Shown: one piece after another, positions 16,528-24,268 of the stretch
How the letters are laid out: the number at the start of each line of letters is the position of its first letter
Numbering within the stretch: the stretch's first letter is position 1
Assembly (NCBI RefSeq): GCF_000725385.1
Contig: NZ_CP008884.1
Span: 2,108,001-2,172,000, forward strand
DNA length: 64,000 bases
Source: Dyella japonica A8
GTDB lineage: Bacteria; Pseudomonadota; Gammaproteobacteria; Xanthomonadales; Rhodanobacteraceae
Direction of reading: 5' to 3'
The notes under the pieces: generated by a model
What the model was told of the DNA's origin: nothing
The model's database searches: none
The model's input: the letters and a program-made list of their open reading frames with translations, nothing else
Position numbers and translations under genes: made by a program

Positions 16528-17963
16528 CAGTCCGTGCTCCCCTGCGCCGTCGGCGCGGTAGCCGGCGACGGTGGGTTGGGCATGGGCGCGCCGCCCAGGG
16601 CTTTATAGAGCGAGACGTAGGCCAGGTCGCGCGCGGCGATGGCGCTGACCAGTTCAAGCTGGGCGCGCTGGTTCTCGATCAGGCCGTCCTGCACGTCGAG
16701 GTTGCTGCCCAGGCTGAGTTCAGCGCGCTTGCGCAGCGCGGCCATGCTGCCGTCCAGCGCCTCGCTGGCACGCTGCGTGGCTTCCTCGCGCATGCGCAGC
16801 TGCTCCAGGTCGCCCATGGCCGTTTCCGCCTCGGCGACGCCTTGCAGCACGGCCTGCCGATACCCGTACACGGCGGCCTTGAGTTCGTGGTCCTTGGCAT
16901 GCGCGGCAGAGATGCGCTGGCCCCAGTCGAACAGCGGCACGTCGATGACGGGGCCGACCGAAGAGATGGCTTCGCCCGTATGCGCGCGATAGTTCGAGAG
17001 GATGTTCGCCGACCACTGCAGCGATGCGCCAAGGCCGATGTGCGGCCAGATGTCCGCGCGGCTCATGCCCAGTTCGCCGGCGGCGCGCAGCACTTCGGCT
17101 TCGGCGCTGGCGATTTCCGGCCGGGCCCGCAGCATGTCGGCGGGAGCCGTGGTCAGCTGCCACTGGCCCAGACGCGGCTGTGGGCCGGGCGTGAGCCAGG
17201 CGGGGTCGGGTTCGGGCTGGCCAAGCAGCACGGCCAGCTGCTGCGCGCTGGCGTTGATCGCCTGCTGCGGCTCGGCCAGGGCGGCCTCCGTGCGCGCCAG
17301 TTCGGCCTGGGTCTTGGCAACCTCGACCGGCGGCGCCAGCTTCAATTGCTCGCGTACCTGCACTAGGCGGAGTTTTTCCTGTTGCGCATCGCGGATGCCG
17401 GTGAGCAGGCGTGCCTGCTCCTGGGCCGAGCGCAACTCGACCCAGCGTCGGGTGACCTCGGCCACCATCGACACCTGGGCGCCACGCAGGGCGGCGCTCG
17501 CACCGTTTTCCTGTCCCTGCGCCAGGCGCTTGCTGCTCTGCCAGGCGCCGAACAACGGCAGCTCCCACAGCGCATCGAAACCGACCACGAAATACGACGC
17601 CGTCGTGTCCGGATCGATCACATCATTGGTACGGCCGTGCAGGGACGGCAGGTAGGGGTCATGGGCGTTGCGGTTCAGCACGCGGGCGGCGCGCAGGCGT
17701 TCGGCGGCCTGGGCCACGTCCAGATTGTTCTGCAGGGCCCGGTCGATCAGGCCGTCCAGCTCAGGGTCACCCAGCGCCTGCCACCAGCCATGCAGGTCAG
17801 CGGAGGGCGGGGCCACGCCCGCCGGCGCGTTGCGCCAGGCATCGGGCACAGGGGGCTTGAGCTCGGGCAGCGGGGCGACCGAGCAGCCGGCCAGCACCAC
17901 GAGTCCCAGCGCCAACAGGCCGCTGGCGAGTGGATGGCGATCCCGGCGAGGCGCAGCTTCCAT
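16527..17963 (-). CDS. Outer membrane efflux lipoprotein, NodT/OprM family
   Basis: About 478 residues. A lipobox LAGC follows a hydrophobic segment (SGLLALGLVVLAGC). The mature protein shows the two repeated OEP domains with long amphipathic helices, for example DGLIDRALQNNLDVAQAAERL and VLQGVAEAETAMGDLEQL (each quoted in part), giving the TolC/OprM beta-barrel plus alpha-barrel fold. I place the start at the ATG at 17963; a TTG at 18020 would add 19 residues before the signal peptide. It is the first gene of the exporter operon and supplies the outer membrane exit duct. Putting the outer membrane factor first is less common than adaptor-first order. Confidence 0.9.
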   Translation of the reverse strand: MEAAPRRDRHPLASGLLALGLVVLAGCSVAPLPELKPPVPDAWRNAPAGVAPPSADLHGWWQALGDPELDGLIDRALQNNLDVAQAAERLRAARVLNRNAHDPYLPSLHGRTNDVIDPDTTASYFVVGFDALWELPLFGAWQSSKRLAQGQENGASAALRGAQVSMVAEVTRRWVELRSAQEQARLLTGIRDAQQEKLRLVQVREQLKLAPPVEVAKTQAELARTEAALAEPQQAINASAQQLAVLLGQPEPDPAWLTPGPQPRLGQWQLTTAPADMLRARPEIASAEAEVLRAAGELGMSRADIWPHIGLGASLQWSANILSNYRAHTGEAISSVGPVIDVPLFDWGQRISAAHAKDHELKAAVYGYRQAVLQGVAEAETAMGDLEQLRMREEATQRASEALDGSMAALRKRAELSLGSNLDVQDGLIENQRAQLELVSAIAARDLAYVSLYKALGGAPMPNPPSPATAPTAQGSTD

Positions 17964-18097
17964 GTTCGGCAGATCCGGGTTGTTTCGACGCTGAAGCACG
18001 AAATTCCTGGGGTTGACCAACGTAGCGTCAGGGAGCAGGCAAGGATACCGGAAGGTACCCCGCCGATGTCTTATTTATATTGAACCGACTGCTTTAA

Positions 18098-18111
18098 GAA
18101 TAACCTTATTC
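18098..18111. promoter_or_regulatory. GAATAA-CC-TTATTC palindrome upstream of the HAD/aminotransferase operon
   Basis: A perfect 6-bp inverted repeat with a 2-base centre lies in an AT-rich pocket (TTATTTATATTGAAC just upstream) between two divergent operons. The local AT-richness marks the likely promoter region of the HAD gene, and the palindrome is a candidate operator. No regulator can be named. Confidence 0.35.
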
Positions 18112-18197
18112 GCGCAGCTTCTTTCGGATAAGGAAAGGAGGCCGAAAGGGGGTGGAACCTATCGTGTCACCATCCTGCAAGAGTGGAGCTGCACCTC

Positions 18198-18899
18198 GTG
18201 ACTGGTTGGACCATCCTCTGCGACTTCGACGGCACCATCTCTGTCGAGGACGTGATCGACTCCCTGCTCGACCGTTTCGGCCGCCCCGGCTGGGAAACGC
18301 TGGAGCAGGACTGGCGCGCCGGCCGCATCGGCTCGCGTGAGTGCATGACCGGCCAGGTCGGCCTGCTGGACATGACCCAGGAAGAACTGGACAAGCACCT
18401 GTCCTCGCTGTGGATCGATCACCACTTCCCGGATTTCGTGAAGATGGCCCGCGCCACCGGCACGCCGATGCACATCGTCAGCGACGGCCTGGACTACGCC
18501 ATTCGCAAGATCCTGGGCCGCTACGGCCTGGATGACCTGCCGCTGGCGGCCAACCACCTGGCCCCGGCCACGCCGCCGCAGAAGTGGCAGCTCACCTCGC
18601 CGTTCCAGGCCGATGGCTGCCGCAGCGGCACCTGCAAGTGCGCCGTGGCCGCCCAGGCCAGCAAGGGCGGCACCAAGACCCTGCTGATCGGCGATGGCGC
18701 CTCCGACTTCTGCGCCGCCGACCGCGTCGACTTCGTTTTCGCCAAGCACCGCCTGATCGAACATTGCCGCGCCGCGGGCATCCCTTACGTGCCGATCACC
18801 GGCTTCGAGGATGCGCTGGAACTGCTGCCGCGCCTGCTCGATGGCAGCCTGCTTGCCGAGCATGCGCCGGCCGCCCCCGCGCTTGCCATTGCCTCCTGA
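18198..18899 (+). CDS. HAD-IB family phosphatase, MtnX/SerB-like
   Basis: About 233 residues. HAD motif I is CDFDGTIS near the N terminus (nucleophile D9, acid/base D11), motif II is in MHIVSDGLD, and motif III is K in ..GGTKTLLIGDGASDFCAAD (quoted in part; the GDGASD acidic pair is motif IV). A helical cap between motifs I and II matches subclass IB, as in phosphoserine phosphatase and MtnX. A cysteine-rich strip, GCRSGTCKCA, is also present. I chose the GTG at 18198 because GGAG lies 9 bases upstream; GTG at 18183 is an alternative. 52 bases before an aminotransferase gene, so likely one operon. Substrate unknown; a phosphorylated amino compound is a guess. Confidence 0.82.
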   Translation: MTGWTILCDFDGTISVEDVIDSLLDRFGRPGWETLEQDWRAGRIGSRECMTGQVGLLDMTQEELDKHLSSLWIDHHFPDFVKMARATGTPMHIVSDGLDYAIRKILGRYGLDDLPLAANHLAPATPPQKWQLTSPFQADGCRSGTCKCAVAAQASKGGTKTLLIGDGASDFCAADRVDFVFAKHRLIEHCRAAGIPYVPITGFEDALELLPRLLDGSLLAEHAPAAPALAIAS

Positions 18900-18951
18900 G
18901 ATCAGGTCCCCCTCCTGATCGACTTCTTTCAAACGTTTTCGGATTTCCCCA

Positions 18952-20361
18952 ATGAACGCTTACGACAAGAACGCCGCTGGCGTCGTGATTCCTGACGCCC
19001 AGCTGCTGGCCGATGAGGCCGAGTGGAGCTCGTTCGGCGACACCGTGCACTACGTCGACCCGCCGAAGATCTTCCGCCACGGCGAAGGCAGCTGGATGAT
19101 CGATACGGCCGGCACGCGCTTCCTCGACCTGCAGATGTGGTACTCGGCCGTCAACTTCGGTTACGGCAACAAGCGCCTCAACGACACGCTCAAGAACCAG
19201 ATCGACGTGCTGCCGCAGGTTGCATCGCAGTACCTGCACCAGACCCGCATCGAGCTGGCCAAGACCATTGCGGTCGACGCCCAGCAGAAGTTTGGCCTGA
19301 AGGGCCGCGTGCACTTCAACGTCGGCGGCGCGCAGGCGGTGGAAGACTCGCTGAAGCTGGTGCGCAACTACACCGGCGGCAAGAGCCTGATGTTCGCCTT
19401 CGAGGGCGGCTACCACGGCCGTACGCTGGGCGCTTCGTCCATCACCTCCAGCTACCGCTACCGTCGTCGCTTCGGCCACTTCGGCGAGCGCGCCATGTTC
19501 GTGCCGTTCCCGTACCCGTTCCGCCGCCCGAAGGGCATGACGCCGGAAGAGTACTCGGACGCCTGCGTGCGCCAGTTCGCCCGCCTGTTCGAAACCGAAT
19601 ACAACGGCGTGTGGGATCCCAAGGTCAACCAGGCTGAATACGCCGCCTTCTACGTCGAGCCGATCCAGGGCACGGGTGGTTACGTCCTGCCGCCGATGAA
19701 CTTCTTCAAGGACCTGAAGAAGGTGCTGGACCAGTACGGCATCCTGATGGTCGTCGACGAAATCCAGATGGGCTTCTGGCGTACCGGCAAGCTGTGGTCG
19801 ATCGAGCACTTCGGTGTGACGCCGGACATCATCGTCTTCGGCAAGGCGCTGACCAACGGCCTGAACCCGCTGTCCGGCCTGTGGGCGCGCGAAGAGATGA
19901 TCAACCCGACCATCTTCCCGCCGGGCTCCACCCACTCCACCTTCAACTCCAACCCGCTGGGCACCGCCCTGGGCCTGGAAGTGATCAAGATGGGTTACGA
20001 GCTGGACTACGAGACCAGCGTGCCGAAGAAGGGCGCGCACTTCCTCGAAGGCCTGCGCGACCTGCAGAAGCGTCACAAGGAAATCGGCGACGTCGACGGC
20101 CTGGGCCTCGCGCTGCGCGCCGAGATCTGCACCGAGGACGGCTTCACGCCGAACAAGGCGCTGCTCGACAAGATGGTGGACATCGGCCTGGCCGGCGACC
20201 TGGAGCACAACGGCAAGAAGATCGGCCTCGTGCTCGACGTGGGTGGCTGGTACAAGAACGTGATCACCTTCGCGCCGTCGCTCGACATCACGCACGAAGA
20301 GATCGACCTGGCCATCGCGCTGCTCGACCAGCTGCTGACCAAGGCCAAGAAGGAAATGTAA
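18952..20361 (+). CDS. Class III (omega) aminotransferase, PLP-dependent
   Basis: 469 residues of fold-type I class III aminotransferase. Visible are the phosphate-binding region (HFNVGGAQAVEDSLKL), GGYHGRTLGASS, the aspartate of MVVDEIQMGFWRTG that holds the pyridine nitrogen, and the Schiff-base lysine K298 in VFGKALTNGLNPL. The phosphate-binding GST of PPGSTHSTFNSNPLG is also there. The C-terminal block is NVITFAPSLDIT; the arginine often present here (NV.R..PPL) is threonine, so substrate carboxylate binding may differ. Probably cotranscribed with the HAD phosphatase and ending at a strong terminator. The amino donor and the product cannot be assigned. Confidence 0.9.
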   Translation: MNAYDKNAAGVVIPDAQLLADEAEWSSFGDTVHYVDPPKIFRHGEGSWMIDTAGTRFLDLQMWYSAVNFGYGNKRLNDTLKNQIDVLPQVASQYLHQTRIELAKTIAVDAQQKFGLKGRVHFNVGGAQAVEDSLKLVRNYTGGKSLMFAFEGGYHGRTLGASSITSSYRYRRRFGHFGERAMFVPFPYPFRRPKGMTPEEYSDACVRQFARLFETEYNGVWDPKVNQAEYAAFYVEPIQGTGGYVLPPMNFFKDLKKVLDQYGILMVVDEIQMGFWRTGKLWSIEHFGVTPDIIVFGKALTNGLNPLSGLWAREEMINPTIFPPGSTHSTFNSNPLGTALGLEVIKMGYELDYETSVPKKGAHFLEGLRDLQKRHKEIGDVDGLGLALRAEICTEDGFTPNKALLDKMVDIGLAGDLEHNGKKIGLVLDVGGWYKNVITFAPSLDITHEEIDLAIALLDQLLTKAKKEM

Positions 20362-20444
20362 GTCCATGCAGCGCCGCGGGGTCACACCCGCGGCGTCTGA
20401 TGAAGGTTTGTCTCAAGTTGTTCCCATGCAGGGGAAGTGTGACA

Positions 20445-20477
20445 ACGGCGACGCTCATGCGTCGCCGTATTTTTTTG
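20445..20477 (+). terminator. Rho-independent terminator after the aminotransferase
   Basis: A perfect 10-bp stem, ACGGCGACGC / GCGTCGCCGT, with loop TCAT, followed by AT and seven T. An additional GC hairpin without a T run (CGCCGCGGG / CCCGCGGCG) lies nearer the stop codon. Confidence 0.92.
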
Positions 20478-20498
20478 TGCAAAGGCACAGGCATGTTT

Positions 20499-20585
20499 GT
20501 GGGAGCGCACCCTGTGCGCGACTGCGGCGCCGCGTCGATGCCTCGCACCTGGGAAGCTCAGTCGCGCACAGGGTGCGCTCCCACA
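20499..20585. repeat. Inverted REP pair (GTGGGAGCGCACCCTGTGCG type)
   Basis: One REP sequence, GTGGGAGCGCACCCTGTGCG followed by CGAC, and its inverse copy ending GTGCGCTCCCAC flank about 38 bases. The arms are nearly perfect over 24 bases. The same REP is tandemly arrayed at 58471-59004. It lies between the aminotransferase terminator and the end of the histidine kinase gene. Confidence 0.82.
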
Positions 20586-20597
20586 AGGGGGCGGGAA

Positions 20598-22064
20598 TCA
20601 GCCCAGTGTCTTGGACGTACGCGCCGGCGGAAACACCACTTCCACGCGCAGGCCGCCGGTGCTGCCATTGAGGAAGCGCACCGTGGCGCGGTGGCGTTCG
20701 GCGATGCGCTGCACGATGGCAAGGCCCAGTCCCGTGCCTTCCTCGGTGATGCCGGGCACGCGGAAAAAGCGTTCGCCAAGGCGTTCCAGGAAGGCCGGGG
20801 GCACGCCCGGGCCATTGTCTTCCACGCTGATGCAAGGGCCTTCGCTTTGCACCGAGACGCCCACGGTGACGATGCTCTTGCGGCCGGCGTAGCGCATGCT
20901 GTTGTCGATCAGGTTGTCCAGCATCTCCTGCAGGGAGATGCGGTCGCCGTCGATCCATAGCGGACCCGCTGGCCCTTCATACCCAAGATCCACGCCCGCC
21001 GCGATGGCGTCATGCACGCGCACGCTCAGCAGTTCGGGAATCAGCTGGGCCAGGTCGAGCAGGCACAGCGGCGCGGTTTCACTGAGTTCCGGCGACTGCG
21101 CGCGGGTCAGCGCGAGCAGCTGGCTGGACGTGCGGCTGGCGCGTTGGGTGAGCCGCAGGATGTGTTGCAGGGCGTCGGCCACGGTTTCCTTGCTGGGATC
21201 GATCTGCGCGCGCTCCACGTGGACGCGCAGGCCTGCCAGCGGCGTCTTCAGCTGGTGCGCCGCATCGGCGATGAAGCGATCCTGCAGGGCCAGCATGCCG
21301 CGCTGGCGCGCGAACAGGCCGTCGATGGTGCGGGTGAGCGGCAGGATTTCCACCGGCACGTCGGCATCGCCGATCGGTGCAAGGTCGTGTTCGCGTGCGC
21401 CCAGGCGCGCGGTGAGCGGGTCTAGCTGGCGCAGGCCCACGCGTACCCCGTAGAACACCAGCAAAAACACACTGGCGATCAGCATGGCTTGCGCCGGGAT
21501 GCTCAGCAGCAGGATCTCGCGTGCACGCTGGTGACGGTCGTGCAAGGTCTCGGCCATGGTGACCGTGAGCTGGTCGCTCGGATCCTGCAGGTTGGGAATG
21601 CGTACCGTGGCGGCGCGCAGCTCACGACGTTTTTGCTTGGGGGTGTAAAGCGAGGTGCTGTAGAGCGTGGGCTCGCCGTCGGAATTCGCGGCGCTCAGCG
21701 GTGCCGGCTGCAGCTCGGCCGAGCCGGCCAGCAGACCATGCTTCTGGCTGCTGACGTTGAAGTAGTTGTGCCCTTCCGGCGCGTATTCGAGCAGGAAGCG
21801 AGCCTGCGGCGAGATCTGCCCGCCCAGGTCTTCCTGGCTGAGCATCTGGGCGAGCGTCATGGCGTCGTCGCCCAGGTCGCGGTCGTGCACGTGATTGGAA
21901 TAGATCAGCGCGCCGCCGTAGGTGATGAGGCTTTCCACCACCAGCAACAGCATCAGCGGAACCAGCAGCGAGGAGAGCAGGCGACGCCGCAGGCTGGGAC
22001 GGCCATCGGGCTCAAGCATGCGGTAGAGCCATGGATCGTCCCGCTTCGGCATCGCGTTGCTCAT
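20598..22064 (-). CDS. Two-component sensor histidine kinase, TctE/QseC-like
   Basis: 488 residues. Transmembrane helix 1 is at about 31-55, with a periplasmic 2CSK_N-type sensor domain to about 185, transmembrane helix 2 to about 210, and a HAMP-like linker. HisKA carries H270 in IADAAHQLKTPLAGL. The HATPase has NLIDNSMRYAG, VEDNGPGVP and EGTGLGLAIV. The AAHQL(K/R)TPL form and the N-terminal domain match the TctE/QseC subgroup, which often responds to carboxylates or envelope signals. It overlaps the response regulator by four bases. The pair is divergent from the flavinylation operon at 22991. Confidence 0.93.
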   Translation of the reverse strand: MSNAMPKRDDPWLYRMLEPDGRPSLRRRLLSSLLVPLMLLLVVESLITYGGALIYSNHVHDRDLGDDAMTLAQMLSQEDLGGQISPQARFLLEYAPEGHNYFNVSSQKHGLLAGSAELQPAPLSAANSDGEPTLYSTSLYTPKQKRRELRAATVRIPNLQDPSDQLTVTMAETLHDRHQRAREILLLSIPAQAMLIASVFLLVFYGVRVGLRQLDPLTARLGAREHDLAPIGDADVPVEILPLTRTIDGLFARQRGMLALQDRFIADAAHQLKTPLAGLRVHVERAQIDPSKETVADALQHILRLTQRASRTSSQLLALTRAQSPELSETAPLCLLDLAQLIPELLSVRVHDAIAAGVDLGYEGPAGPLWIDGDRISLQEMLDNLIDNSMRYAGRKSIVTVGVSVQSEGPCISVEDNGPGVPPAFLERLGERFFRVPGITEEGTGLGLAIVQRIAERHRATVRFLNGSTGGLRVEVVFPPARTSKTLG

Positions 22065-22750
22065 GCTTCGGATTCCTTGCCTTCCTTCACTTCTTCCAGC
22101 AGGTAGCCAAGGCCGCGGATGGTGCGCACCTGCGTGCCTGAGTCAGCGAGCTTGCGGCGCAGGCGGTAGATGGCGATATCCAGGCCGTTGTCGGTGAGTT
22201 CCTCGTCCCAGCTGCACAGGGCCTCGACCAGTTGCGCGCGGCTGGTCACGCGGTCGGGGCGCGCGGCCAACGCTTCAAGCAAGCCGAACTCGCGGGCGGT
22301 GAGTTCGAGCGGCTTGTCGTCGATCCATGCGCGGTGGCCGGGCAGATCCAGGCGAAGCCGGCCGATGGTGAGTTCCGGTGCGCCCTGTGAGGTGTAACGG
22401 CGCAGCAGGGCACGCACGCGCGCCTCGAACTCGGCCAGCGCGAAGGGCTTCACCAGGTAGTCGTCGGCGCCGAGGTCGAGCACGCGTACGCGCTCGCGCA
22501 GGCCTTCGCGCGCGGTAATCACCAGCACGGGCAGGCCGGTGCCGCGCTTGCGCAGACGCTGCAGTACATCGGCGCCGTCGAGGTTGGGCAGGCCCAGGTC
22601 AAGGATAAGCAGGTCGTACGGCGTGTCACGGAGTGCCGCGTCGGCCTTGGCGCCGTCGGTGACGGCGTCCACCGCATGGCCGCCCTGGCGCAGCGAGGCG
22701 CTCACACCGGCGGCAATAGAGGGGTCGTCCTCGGCAATCAGGATGCGCAT
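22061..22750 (-). CDS. OmpR-family response regulator, TctD/QseB-like
   Basis: 229 residues: receiver domain with ED at residues 7-8, phosphoacceptor D51 in LLILDLGLPNLDG, and conserved K in LVKPFAL; then a winged-helix domain (LTAREFGLLEAL..., DNGLDIAIYRLRRKL, GLGYLL). The RILIAEDDP start at 22750 is the only sensible start. First gene of a two-gene operon, with the kinase start inside its end (ATGA). The 240-bp region upstream is shared with the PepSY gene and contains a Fur-like site, so iron may influence either direction. Confidence 0.94.
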   Translation of the reverse strand: MRILIAEDDPSIAAGVSASLRQGGHAVDAVTDGAKADAALRDTPYDLLILDLGLPNLDGADVLQRLRKRGTGLPVLVITAREGLRERVRVLDLGADDYLVKPFALAEFEARVRALLRRYTSQGAPELTIGRLRLDLPGHRAWIDDKPLELTAREFGLLEALAARPDRVTSRAQLVEALCSWDEELTDNGLDIAIYRLRRKLADSGTQVRTIRGLGYLLEEVKEGKESEA

Positions 22751-22815
22751 ATCGGTTTCCAGAAGGGGCGGTAAATCGGCGCTTGGGGAAGCGCGTCATC
22801 CATGGTGATTGAATT

Positions 22816-22834
22816 GCGAGTGATTCTCATTTGT
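22816..22834. promoter_or_regulatory. Fur-box-like site between the two-component system and the PepSY operon
   Basis: The reverse strand reads ACAAATGAGAATCACTCGC, matching about 12 of 19 bases of the Fur consensus GATAATGATAATCATTATC, including the core AATGAGAATCA. It is placed about 155 bases before the PepSY gene and 65 bases before the response regulator gene. Function of the downstream genes in envelope redox/iron fits Fur control. Confidence 0.55.
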
Positions 22835-22990
22835 GGCAAGATCCCGCGTCGGTGCCAGGAACAGGCCGCCCAAGCGGGCAGCTTAGCGCTCTGGTGGAGG
22901 TTGAGACAGCGGGCGGGCGTGTCGGTTGCATGGCTTGCCCGTGATATGGCGTTGATGCGCTAGACCATCAACGGGGTCTGAAAGGCAGGC

Positions 22991-23635
22991 ATGGAATCGG
23001 CGGCACGGTCGCACAACGGCAAGATGGGATCGGGCCGCGCGTTCTGGCTCAAGCAGCTCCATCAATGGCACTGGATCAGCTCCGCGCTGTGCCTGGTCGG
23101 CATGCTGTTGTTTGCCATCACGGGCTTCACGCTCAACCACGCCGGGCAGATCGAGGCGCAAACGACCACCGTGCATCGCAGCGCCCAGTTGCCAGCGCCG
23201 CTGCTCAAGGCCGTCGCAGGTGACGTCGAACGCAAGGGCGTGGCGCTGCCTGCCGCGGTGGCGGACTGGATCGCGGGCGCACTCGACGTGGACGTCGCGG
23301 GGCGCGCTGGCGACTGGTCATCCGACGAAATCTACATCGCCATGCCGCGCCCCGGCGGCGATGCGTGGGTAAGCATCGATCGCGAGACGGGCAAGGTGGA
23401 AGCCGAGCGCAGCTCGCGCGGCGTCATCGCCTATCTCAACGACCTGCACAAGGGGCGCCATGCCGGACCTGCGTGGGGCTGGTTCATTGATGTCTTCGCC
23501 TTGGCCTGTGTGATCTTCTCGGTCACCGGCCTGCTGCTGCTGAAGATGCACGCCGCGCAGCGCGGCGCGACCTGGCCGCTGGTGGTGTTCGGGCTGGTGC
23601 TGCCGCTCGTGCTCGCGTTGATCTTTATCCATTGA
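22991..23635 (+). CDS. PepSY-associated transmembrane protein
   Basis: 214 residues. A short cytoplasmic N terminus is followed by LKQLHQWHWISSALCLVGML (first membrane helix, histidines at its start), a periplasmic PepSY-like domain (about 60-140: WVSIDRETGKVEAERSSRG, LNDLHKGRHAG) and two C-terminal helices (about 155-178 and 188-213). The H-x-W...H pattern and LHKGRHAG are typical of PepSY membrane proteins of the PiuB/FoxB-like kind, where histidines can ligate haem. First gene of a five-gene operon downstream of a Fur-like site. I infer it passes electrons across the inner membrane toward the flavinylated DUF2271 protein. Confidence 0.82.
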   Translation: MESAARSHNGKMGSGRAFWLKQLHQWHWISSALCLVGMLLFAITGFTLNHAGQIEAQTTTVHRSAQLPAPLLKAVAGDVERKGVALPAAVADWIAGALDVDVAGRAGDWSSDEIYIAMPRPGGDAWVSIDRETGKVEAERSSRGVIAYLNDLHKGRHAGPAWGWFIDVFALACVIFSVTGLLLLKMHAAQRGATWPLVVFGLVLPLVLALIFIH

Positions 23636-23645
23636 AGCGGGAAAT

Positions 23646-23713
23646 GAGTGAAGAAGAGTGAGAAGTATGAGTCGTGCTTTTCTCTGTTTTCCCACTTCTC
23701 CTTACTCACTTCT
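23646..23713. repeat. Inverted repeat in the PepSY-DUF2271 gap
   Basis: GAGTGAAGAAGAGTGAGAAG at the left and ACTTCTCCTTACTCACTTCT at the right form an imperfect hairpin that fills the gap between two operon genes. Its arms resemble the outer part of the terminal repeats at 12598-12636 (GTGAAGAGGCGTGAGAAGTA). It could attenuate or stabilise the operon mRNA. Confidence 0.5.
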
Positions 23714-23734
23714 TGCCCTTGCCAAGGAATAACC

Positions 23735-24250
23735 ATGCGTCGTCTCTCCCTGACTCTTCCCGCGATCCTGCTGACGGCACCGGCCGTCGCGGCTGACCTC
23801 AACGTCACCGTGCAGATTCCCCAGCTCAACGTGGCGGAATATCACCGCCCCTATGCGGCGGTGTGGGTGGAGCGCGAGGATCATTCCGTCGCGACGCAAC
23901 TGGCCGTCTGGTATGCGCAGAAAGAATCGAAGGAGGGCGCCGGCACCAAGTGGCTGCCCGAGTTGCGCCAGTGGTGGCGTCGCGGTGGCCGCGAGCTGGA
24001 GCTGCCGGTGGATGGCGTATCCGGCGCAACGCGTCCGGCCGGCGACCAGAAGCTGAGCTTCCACGAAGGCAAGGCGCCGTTGGGACAACTCGCGCCGGGC
24101 AAGTACGAATTGGTGGTGGAGGCCGCACGCGAAGTCGGTGGGCGCGAAGTGGTGCGCGTGCCGTTCACCTGGCCGGCGAACGCACCGCAGCAAGTCACCG
24201 CGCAGGGCAGCAGCGAGCTGGGCGCCGTCAAGCTCGACCTCGCCCCGTAA
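23735..24250 (+). CDS. DUF2271 protein, predicted flavinylated periplasmic redox carrier
   Basis: 171 residues with a signal peptide (RRLSLTLPAILLTAPAVAA). The DUF2271 pattern is clear: QIPQLNVAEYHRPYAAVWVE, VATQLAVWY, W.PELRQWWRRGG and VDGVSGATRP (each in short form). The segment D93-G-V-S-G-A-T99 fits the ApbE flavinylation consensus D-x-x-(S/T)-G-A-T; the threonine would carry FMN through a phosphoester bond. The ATG at 23735 is preceded by AAGGA. It lies two genes before apbE in the same operon, which supplies the modifying enzyme. I infer a covalently bound FMN and a role in extracytoplasmic electron transfer. Flavinylation itself is predicted, not shown. Confidence 0.88.
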   Translation: MRRLSLTLPAILLTAPAVAADLNVTVQIPQLNVAEYHRPYAAVWVEREDHSVATQLAVWYAQKESKEGAGTKWLPELRQWWRRGGRELELPVDGVSGATRPAGDQKLSFHEGKAPLGQLAPGKYELVVEAAREVGGREVVRVPFTWPANAPQQVTAQGSSELGAVKLDLAP

Positions 24251-24268
24251 CCGAAGGAGAACGACATC

